Positions 26,265-32,218 of a stretch of DNA of 32,218 nucleotides are shown here, piece by piece (position 1 is the stretch's first letter; each line of letters starts with the position of its first letter). The notes below the pieces were generated by a model. That model was not told the origin of the DNA, searched no databases, and worked only from the letters and a program-made list of their open reading frames with translations. The translations under genes were made by a program, and so were the position numbers. This DNA is from Sulfurospirillum sp. (GTDB lineage: Bacteria; Campylobacterota; Campylobacteria; Campylobacterales; Sulfurospirillaceae), in NCBI GenBank assembly GCA_021206415.1, contig JAJOKG010000182.1, positions 1-32,218 on the forward strand, given 5' to 3'.

Positions 26265-27532
26265 TCTATATCGAAGATATAAGCGCAGATGAGGTACTCG
26301 ATAGTCGTGGAAACCCAACCGTTCGAGCACGTGTCAGTTTAAGTGATGGTACGGTTGCAAGTGCCATTGTTCCTAGTGGTGCCAGTACCGGTAAGCGAGA
26401 AGCTTTGGAGCTTAGAGATGCGGACAGTCGTTATATGGGCAAAGGTGTCTTAAAAGCATGTGAAAATGTCAATACGGAGATTTCCGATGAGCTCATCGGT
26501 TTAAGTCCATTTAATCAAGCATTCATTGATGAAGCAATGAAAAAACTTGATGGCACTGAAAATTATGGCCGCTTAGGTGCCAATGCCGTTTTAGGTGTTT
26601 CTATGGCAGTGGCTCGTGCGGCAGCTCAGAGTTTAGGTGTGCCTTTGTATCGCTATTTAGGTGGCGCAAATGCGATGACACTTCCCACCCCGATGTTTAA
26701 CATCATTAACGGTGGAAGCCATGCGAATAACAGCGTTGATTTTCAAGAGTACATGATTATGCCTCTAAACTTTGAGACTTTTTCTGAAGCCTTGCGTGCG
26801 GCAACAGAAGTGTATCACCACTTGAAAAAAATTATTGCTTCTATGGGTGAGAGTACCGCTTTGGGTGATGAGGGTGGTTTTGCTCCTAATCTTAAAGACA
26901 ATGAAGAACCGATTAAAGTTATTATGGAAGCGATTGCAAAAGCAGGTTATACCGCAGGTAAAGATATAGCGATTGCCCTTGATGTCGCAAGCAGTGAATT
27001 GGTGTGCGAGGGTGGCTATAAACTTGACTCTGAAGGTAGAACACTAAGCAGTGCAGAACTTGTAGCATATTATGAAAACCTCTGTGCAAAATACCCTATT
27101 GTTTCGATTGAAGATGGTTTGAGCGAAGATGACTGGGATGGCTGGAAACTATTAACTGAAAAATTGGGCTCAAAAGTACAACTCGTCGGTGATGATTTAT
27201 TTGTAACCAATAAGAAAATTTTGAGTGAGGGTATTGTTAAAGGTGTTGGTAATGCCATTTTGATTAAACCAAATCAAATTGGAACCGTTACAGAGACGAT
27301 GCAAACCGTTCGTCTTGCTCAACGCAATAATTATAAATGTGTGATGAGCCATAGAAGCGGTGAGAGTGAAGATGCGTTTATCGCTGATTTTGCTGTAGCA
27401 CTCAATACCGGTGAAATCAAAACAGGCGCAACCGCACGTGGTGAGCGAACTGCAAAATATAACCGTTTATTAGATATTGAAAATGAAGTCGTCTATGGCG
27501 AGTATGTGGGAACAAAACTTTTTGCTAAATGA
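26261..27532 (+). CDS. eno: Enolase
   Basis: Enolase converts 2-phosphoglycerate to phosphoenolpyruvate and also joins RNA degradosomes in some bacteria. [18 protein letters not shown] is the N-terminus (in pieces [11 protein letters not shown]), SHRSGESED the signature, GDDLFVTN and [10 protein letters not shown] the metal and catalytic region. Length 423 aa is typical and intact. It overlaps recA (ATGA) and the FtsB-like gene (ATGA). The recA-eno-FtsB-like-AMIN order is seen in Helicobacter and Campylobacter from memory. Confidence 0.97.
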   Translation: MIYIEDISADEVLDSRGNPTVRARVSLSDGTVASAIVPSGASTGKREALELRDADSRYMGKGVLKACENVNTEISDELIGLSPFNQAFIDEAMKKLDGTENYGRLGANAVLGVSMAVARAAAQSLGVPLYRYLGGANAMTLPTPMFNIINGGSHANNSVDFQEYMIMPLNFETFSEALRAATEVYHHLKKIIASMGESTALGDEGGFAPNLKDNEEPIKVIMEAIAKAGYTAGKDIAIALDVASSELVCEGGYKLDSEGRTLSSAELVAYYENLCAKYPIVSIEDGLSEDDWDGWKLLTEKLGSKVQLVGDDLFVTNKKILSEGIVKGVGNAILIKPNQIGTVTETMQTVRLAQRNNYKCVMSHRSGESEDAFIADFAVALNTGEIKTGATARGERTAKYNRLLDIENEVVYGEYVGTKLFAK

Positions 27533-27804
27533 GCGATGTTTTAGACGAATTTGACCAAGAAAAAAAAGAGGGTACAGAAAGTTCTGCCCTCTTTTATTTG
27601 AAACTTATCTCACTTATTATAGCTGTTGTAGGTTTTGGTTTGTATCTAGGAGATGTTCTTTTTGGAAAAAGTTCTTTAGATGTTCTCTTGAATCTTCAAG
27701 CCGACAAAGATACCTTAACACAAAAAATTCAAAGCCTTAAAGAAGAGAATGCCGTTTTGCAAAAAGAGTATTTTGAGTTGCGGCAACTAGATCCCGATCG
27801 ATAA
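27529..27804 (+). CDS. FtsB/DivIC-like septum formation protein
   Basis: The 91-aa protein has a short cytosolic N-terminus, one membrane helix at about 24-43 ([22 protein letters not shown] in pieces [15 protein letters not shown]), and a C-terminal coiled coil with [21 protein letters not shown]. This is the FtsB/DivIC layout of division proteins that link FtsQ and FtsL. Sequence similarity is too low for certainty; the place after eno supports the call. Translation is coupled to eno through an ATGA overlap. Confidence 0.85.
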   Translation: MSDVLDEFDQEKKEGTESSALFYLKLISLIIAVVGFGLYLGDVLFGKSSLDVLLNLQADKDTLTQKIQSLKEENAVLQKEYFELRQLDPDR

Positions 27805-27818
27805 ACTAAGGAGTATCC

Positions 27819-28516
27819 ATGAGGAAGATTTTTTGGCTTTTTCTGTCACTTATCATCAGTATAGAGGCAAGAGAAAATCCTTTTGAAACAACAAATGCTC
27901 CAGAAGTTGTTGGAAAGACAACCCAAATTGAAGAGAAAAGAAGTGATTTTAAGAGTACATCGATTACATTTCCAAGCAGTGCACGTATTTTAAAAAGTGT
28001 TACGCTAACGTTTCAAAATCTTGATGGCTCCATTGAGGAAGAACACCAAAATATTGACCAAAACATTGATTGGCATCATCCTCTTTTATTATCGCCGCAA
28101 GGTGTTGAAAAATCTACGCCTCCTCCTGCACCTGTTCCACCTCTTACAAAAAAAAAAATATTGAAGTAAAAGATCTAAAGAGTGTACCCAGTATGCCATC
28201 TGTTAAAACAAAGAGTGAAGAGCGTGTAAAACTTGTTGAGAATATTTTTTTATTGGCAGAAGGGAATGAAATTAAAATTTTTACTAAAGATTTGAAGATT
28301 CGTGATTTTCTAGTAGCCGATCCTTATAAAATAGTTCTTGATTTTAAAAGAACACGTTCGTTTGCAACAAAAACGGTTGATTTAAAAAAGAATCCTTTTG
28401 TTTTAGCAACATTGGGAGAGCATAAAGATTTCTATAGGATTGCTATTTTATTAGATGGACACTATCGTTATGATTTGCAAACTTTTGAGGGTGGATACAG
28501 TATAAAACTGAAGTAA
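27819..28516 (+). CDS. Periplasmic AMIN domain protein (one frameshift)
   Basis: A signal peptide (MRKIFWLFLSLIISIEA) leads a 232-aa protein with a disordered middle rich in Pro and Lys and a C-terminal AMIN domain (IKIFTKDLKIRDFLV, PYKIVLDFKRT, YRIAILLDGHYRYDL). AMIN domains bind peptidoglycan and localise envelope proteins, often to the septum, which fits the FtsB-like neighbour. The break is an eleven-A run at 28148-28158; one more A (or two fewer) gives KKNIEVKDLKSVP and joins the two halves. It starts 14 bases after the FtsB-like stop. Confidence 0.87.
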
Positions 28517-28523
28517 GATGTTT

Positions 28524-28533
28524 TTACATGTAA
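28524..28533. repeat. TTACATGTAA palindrome, copy 20
   Basis: Exact copy forming the left arm of the hairpin between the AMIN gene and gltA. Confidence 0.95.
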
Positions 28534-28543
28534 GGAGAAATCC

Positions 28544-28553
28544 TTACATGTAA
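28544..28553. repeat. TTACATGTAA palindrome, copy 21
   Basis: Exact copy forming the right arm of the same hairpin. Confidence 0.95.
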
Positions 28554-28559
28554 AAAATA

Positions 28560-29846
28560 TTAAAGCTCAAATTTTGGTGTTCGTTCGACAGGTCCAATGT
28601 AGTGTTGACGAGGACGTGCGATTTTCATATCGGGTTGTTCTTTGAGTTCAATCCACTGCGCAACCCAACCAGGGGTTCTTCCAATCACAAAAATAACAGC
28701 AAACATCTCTTTTGGAATTTTAAGCGCTTGTAAAATAAGCCCTGAGTAAAAGTCAATGTTAGGGTAGAGCTTACGTTTAATGAAATACTCATCATTTAAA
28801 GCAATTTCCTCAATACGGTGTGCAACAGCCATAAGTTCAGTATCAATTGAGAGTTCATTGACCAATTTCTTTTGAAGATTTTTCAAAATGGTTGCGCGTG
28901 GATCAAAGTTTTTATACACCCTGTGCCCAAATCCCATCAGTCTGAAAGGATCATTTGGGTCTTTGGCTTTGGCAATATATTTATCAACATTATCAACCGT
29001 ACCAATTAATTCTAATTGACGAATGACGGATTCGTTCGCTCCACCATGCGCTCGTCCCCAAAGCGCACCAATACCCGCACTAATCGCTGCATAAGGGTGA
29101 GCATGGGTTGAAGCCACAACACGCACGGAGGTCGTAGACGCATTTTGTTCATGATCGGCATGGAGCGTAAAAATGGTATCGAGTGCTTGAACTTCAATAG
29201 GTTTTAAATCAATATGGTGGTGCGGATAGCCTCGTAACATATACAAAAAGTTTTCTGTAAAGCCTTTATCCAAATCAGGATAAATAATAGGTAATCCCTG
29301 AGAATAACGATAGGAAAATGCTGCAATCGTAGGAATTTTTGCGACAATGCGATGCGCCATCTCTTTAGCTTCTTCGGGTGAATCCATATCCAAATGGTCA
29401 AAATAAAACGTAGAAAGCGCAGAAACCGCCGCTGATAAAATAGCCATAGGATGTGCGTTATCAGGGAACGCATCAAAGAGTTTACGCATACTTTCGTGGA
29501 TAAAAGAGCGTTTTTTGAGTTCCGCTAAAAAGTTTTTATACTGCTCTTTGGTCGGTAATTCTTTGTGCAAGAGTAAATAGGCCGTATCTAAAAATGATTT
29601 TTTCGTTGCAAGATAGGCGATATCATAACCTCGATACATCAATTTGCCAATATTGCCATCAATGTAGGTGATTTGAGAGCGACAACTTGCCGTTGAGGTA
29701 AAACCACGATCTAAAGTAAACATGCCTGTATTGGCATAAAATGAAGATATATCAACGACATCAGAACCAAGAGTTGCTTTGAGAATAGGAAACTCAAATT
29801 CCTCTCCTGTGCGATTATCAATAAGGGTAACAGTATCTTTACTCAT
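28560..29846 (-). CDS. gltA: Citrate synthase
   Basis: GltA condenses acetyl-CoA and oxaloacetate at the entry of the citric acid cycle. It is of the E. coli-like hexameric type: N-terminal small domain, then HADHEQNASTTSVR, catalytic His in GRAHGGANE, second His in MGFGHRVYKNFDPRA and the Asp in NIDFYSGL. The best start is ATG 29844-29846 (MSKDTVTLID), five bases after AAAGGA, giving 428 aa; an ATG six bases further up would overlap the ribosome site. The gene is intact. It ends at the palindrome-built hairpin. Confidence 0.96.
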   Translation of the reverse strand: MSKDTVTLIDNRTGEEFEFPILKATLGSDVVDISSFYANTGMFTLDRGFTSTASCRSQITYIDGNIGKLMYRGYDIAYLATKKSFLDTAYLLLHKELPTKEQYKNFLAELKKRSFIHESMRKLFDAFPDNAHPMAILSAAVSALSTFYFDHLDMDSPEEAKEMAHRIVAKIPTIAAFSYRYSQGLPIIYPDLDKGFTENFLYMLRGYPHHHIDLKPIEVQALDTIFTLHADHEQNASTTSVRVVASTHAHPYAAISAGIGALWGRAHGGANESVIRQLELIGTVDNVDKYIAKAKDPNDPFRLMGFGHRVYKNFDPRATILKNLQKKLVNELSIDTELMAVAHRIEEIALNDEYFIKRKLYPNIDFYSGLILQALKIPKEMFAVIFVIGRTPGWVAQWIELKEQPDMKIARPRQHYIGPVERTPKFEL

Positions 29847-29887
29847 ACACATCCTTTACTAAAACAGTTAAACTCATAATGGCATTT

Positions 29888-29893
29888 ATTATA
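29888..29893 (-). promoter_or_regulatory. -10 box for gltA
   Basis: Minus strand GCTATAAT, exact TATAAT, 41 bases before the start codon. Confidence 0.6.
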
Positions 29894-29924
29894 GCAAATT
29901 TCTTTTCGTTCAAATGAAGAATAA

Positions 29925-30777
29925 TTAGACTACGTGATGACAGATGCTTGCGACACTGTATCCTAATTTCTCAATCATTTCTCTATCACGGTTAGGCGCT
30001 TCCCCTTTGGTCGTCAAATAATCTCCGACAATAATCGAATCCGCCCCTGCTACAAAAATATCACACGTTGGACTAAAGGTTTGCTCACGTCCTCCTGCTA
30101 TCATTAAAACACTCTCTTTAGGAAGTTTGGCTTTAAATGTTTTAATAATTTCAAGTGCTTCTGCTTCGCTTAAAGGGTTTGCTTTGAGTGGCAAGGCAGG
30201 ATTTGAGATATAAAAATTAAGAGGAACGGTTTCAGGGGAAAGTTCGCAAATACTTTGGAGTAAAGAGGCTCTATCCGCTTCACTCTCTCCTAGACCGACA
30301 ATGCCTCCTGTAAATAAAAAGAGTCCTGCTTCTTTTGCATTCAAACAGGTTTGGTAACGCCCTTCCCATGTATGCGTGGTACAGATATGAGGGTAAAACT
30401 CTTTGGAACTCTCTAAATTATGGTTATACGCATTTACACCCGCTTCTTTGAGGGCTTTGAGTTGCTCAATACTCGCCGTTCCATTACACGCGATTAAAAG
30501 AAGATGTGGAAGTTCGCTTTTTACCGCACGAGCCGCTTCACAGACGAAGGAGAGTTTTTTATCATCCAGTCCAAGACCTGATGTGACCAAACAAAAACCA
30601 AGCGCACCGTTTTGTGAAGCGCATTTGGCTTCGTGAACAATCTGCTCAATGGCTTTGTATTTGTAGCGTTCAATATCAGCGTTATGGTGCGCACTTTGGG
30701 TACAAAATCCGCAATCCTCCGCACAACTTCCGCTGGAAATATTGCAAATAGAACATAAAAAAAATAGGTTTTTTCAT
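29925..30777 (-). CDS. bioB: Biotin synthase (one frameshift)
   Basis: BioB is a radical SAM enzyme that inserts sulfur into dethiobiotin. The radical SAM cluster motif is CAEDCGFC with C18, C22 and C25; YNHNLESSKEFY, GGIVGLGES and FVAGADSIIVGDYLTT follow. Repaired length is 283 aa. The break is an eight-A run at 30757-30764; one base fewer restores MKKPIFLCSICNISSGSC, and with it the cluster motif. The ATG at 30775-30777 follows palindrome copy 22 and AAGGA by about ten bases. topA lies upstream on the same strand, 60 bases away. Confidence 0.93.
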
Positions 30778-30790
30778 TAGGTATTTTTCC

Positions 30791-30800
30791 TTACATGTAA
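30791..30800. repeat. TTACATGTAA palindrome, copy 22
   Basis: Exact copy between topA and bioB; on the minus strand it leads into AAGGA, the ribosome site of bioB. Confidence 0.95.
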
Positions 30801-30837
30801 AGATAGGTGAGATGGTTTTGGAAGAGAAGAAGAGTGC

Positions 30838-32218
30838 TTACGCCTCTTCTTTGTGTTTGCATTTAATGCATTCATATATCTCTTTTTTACGCAGTTCTCG
30901 TTTTGCATAATGTAGCTACATTCTGGGCATTTTTTATCGGTGGGTTCGTAATTGGAGATAAATTTACATTTGGGGTAATTGCCACAGCCGAAGAATTTTC
31001 CCCTACGTGAGCTTCGCTCAATAATCTCTCCCCCACATTCAGGACAAGGAACTGCTAGTGTAATCTTCTCTTTAGGTTCTTGCGTGGTTGTTTTTTTTGA
31101 AGTTTTGAGTGTATTTACATGTAGGATAGGTACTGCACGCAATAAACTCACCAAAACGCCCTTTTCGTCGTACCAGCTCTTTGCCACACTCAGGGCACAT
31201 TTCGCCTGTGAAAACGATGACCTTTTGGCTTTGAATATCCGTTTTTCCTTTGGCAACTTGCGCATCAAAAGGCTCATAAAAATTCCATAAAATTGCCTGC
31301 CAATCCTCTTTATCCTCCGCAATTAAATCCAGACGCTCTTCCATAGTTGAGGTAAAAGAGGAGTCCACAATTTGCGGAAAGTGTTGTTCTAAAAGCTCCG
31401 TGACTTGAAACGCCACTTCGGTAGGAACAATCTGTTTCTTTTCAATATTAATGTAATCCCTAGCACTTAAAACTGAAATCGTCGGTGCATACGTGGAAGG
31501 TCTGCCAATGCCTAGGCTTTCTAGTTTTTTAATCAAACTGGCTTCTGAGTAGCGAGAAGGTGGCTCTGTAAAGTGTTGATTGGCATCGAGTTTACTTAAG
31601 TTTACCTCTTGTTTGAGCGCTAAATCAGGAAGCAATTTATCCTTATCGTTGTCGCCATAGACTTTGTAAAAGCCATCAAAGAGGAGTTTTCGACCACTGG
31701 CTTTAAATTTACCGCTCTGGCTTTCAAAGATAAGCGTTTGGCTCTCAAAACGAGCATTGTTCATTTGTGAGGCTAAAAAGCGGTTGTAAATGAGTGCGTA
31801 GAGTTTAAGCTCATCTGGGGCTAAGTACGCACTGGCAATGGCTGGTGTAAACTCTAAAATGGTTGGGCGAATCGCTTCGTGTGCCTCTTGAGCACCTTTG
31901 CTTTTGTTGGCATAAAAACGTGCTTTTTCAGGCAAATAGGTTTTGCCGTATTGGCTTAAAATTTGCTCACGTGCCGCTTCAATCGCCTCTTTAGAAACGT
32001 TTAAAGAGTCCGTTCGCATATAGGTAATAACCCCTTGCACTCCTTGATGGGTTTTAACACCCTCGTATAAAGTCTGTGCGAGCACCATCGTTTTTTTTAG
32101 GTGAATACCCCAAAGCGCTTGAGGCACTTTGTTGTAATGTTGAGGTCATAAAAGCAGGACTTGGGGAGCTTTCACGCTCTTTTTTTCTCCAAAAGTGCGA
32201 CATGAAAGGCTTCTTTTA
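30838..32218 (-). CDS. topA: DNA topoisomerase I, C-terminal part (four frameshifts, cut by window edge)
   Basis: TopA relaxes negative supercoils. Visible are the ITYMRTDS motif with the catalytic Tyr of the type IA fold, YLPEKARFY, AQEAHEAIRPT and ESLGIGRPSTYA, then three C-terminal zinc fingers (CPECG with CSTYPTC, CPECGG with CGNYPKC, CPECSYIM with CIKC). Extra bases in A runs at 32180-32186, 32091-32098 and 31091-31098 and a missing base at 30901-30904 break the frame. The last repair gives YIMQKRELRKKEIYECIKCKHKEEA in two parts and a stop at 30838, so the unrepaired tail reaching 30777 is not real. The N-terminal Toprim part is outside the window. Near-copy 23 encodes the Thr-Cys-Lys of the first finger. 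Confidence 0.93.
31115..31124. repeat. Palindrome near-copy 23 (TTACATGTAG)
   Basis: One mismatch to TTACATGTAA, inside topA; it covers a zinc-ligand cysteine codon (Pro-Thr-Cys-Lys). Confidence 0.7.

Larger units (their letters stand above)
28521..28556. terminator. Bidirectional hairpin made of two palindrome copies (20 and 21)
   Basis: A perfect 16-bp inverted repeat, with TTTTTACATGTAAGGA as left arm (28521-28536), a GAAA tetraloop, and TCCTTACATGTAAAAA as right arm (28541-28556). The cores are copies 20 (28524-28533) and 21 (28544-28553). It lies between the convergent AMIN and gltA genes with A/T tracts at both ends, so it probably terminates both. Confidence 0.85.

Noticed and set aside
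1522-30800. The palindromes as CRISPR repeats, REP elements or transposon ends
   Set aside because: Spacing is irregular, no spacers or conserved flanks longer than a few bases exist, no transposase is present, and most copies are inside conserved coding frames.
30777-30837. TopA C-terminal tail ending KPSHLSLHVRKNT
   Set aside because: It is an out-of-frame extension. Adding one base at 30901-30904 restores a complete zinc finger (CIKC) and a stop at 30838.
515-32218. The broken genes as pseudogenes of a decaying genome
   Set aside because: Breaks are single-base changes in homopolymers in essential genes, flanking frames stay conserved, and several genes carry compensating breaks. Sequencing error explains this better.

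Overview
The window looks like a chromosomal segment of a Campylobacterota (epsilonproteobacterial) genome, tentatively Sulfurospirillum or a close relative. The signs are moderate-to-low GC, short intergenic gaps with ATGA and TAATG gene overlaps, epsilon-type gene strings (moaC next to a DUF493 gene; mobA near pldA; RqcH/NFACT, small acidic protein, cdsA, dxr; fliQ-murB; recA-eno-FtsB-like-AMIN), and a futalosine-pathway menaquinone gene. The phylum is confident from content and order; the genus is inference. All functional calls come from reading motifs, not from searches.

Layout. 1-987 (minus): an unknown gene cut by the window edge, a DUF493 protein and moaC. 1215-1514 (plus): an RRM RNA-binding protein with a terminator. 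1566-5954 (minus): an apparent operon leuC-mobA-degenerate GGDEF/EAL-Dabb-pldA. 6057-7540: a small DUF2892 membrane protein, a strongly promoted 2-Cys peroxiredoxin and a gamma-glutamylcyclotransferase-like protein. 7655-12823 (plus): ogt, glycerate kinase, NFACT/RqcH, an acidic small protein, cdsA, dxr. 12922-17178 (plus): uracil permease, AGCS symporter, membrane metallophosphoesterase, lipoprotein. 17175-18470: a methyltransferase and an FmdE protein transcribed divergently. 18488-23158 (plus): a Cache-PAS-GGDEF-EAL protein, a Tat-exported M15 peptidase and tsaD. 23162-25069 (minus): mqnD-fliQ-murB. 25221-28516 (plus): recA-eno-FtsB-like-AMIN. 28560-32218 (minus): gltA, bioB and the 3' part of topA. 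No tRNA, rRNA, CRISPR, insertion sequence or prophage was seen, and no stretch over 300 bases lacks a gene once frameshifts are repaired.

Two window-wide patterns matter most. First, the palindrome TTACATGTAA occurs 21 times exactly and twice with one mismatch, where chance predicts far less than one. It lies inside genes (read as Leu-His-Val or as x-Thr-Cys-Lys/Asn, once as the stop end of tsaD), just upstream of four translation starts, and as a pair forming a 16-bp hairpin between convergent genes. It behaves like a genome-wide iterated or uptake-type signal. Second, sixteen genes are broken by about 28 single-base length changes, almost all in A/T runs. Repairing them restores full-length conserved proteins, so sequencing or assembly error is much more likely than real decay. 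Gene coordinates below are for the repaired genes.

Functional themes: molybdenum cofactor synthesis (moaC, mobA, possibly FmdE), central metabolism (gltA, eno, leuC, glycerate kinase), cofactors (bioB, mqnD, dxr), envelope (pldA, cdsA, murB, M15 peptidase, FtsB-like, AMIN), genome and RNA maintenance (recA, topA, ogt, tsaD, RqcH) and c-di-GMP signalling (one apparently active and one degenerate GGDEF/EAL protein).
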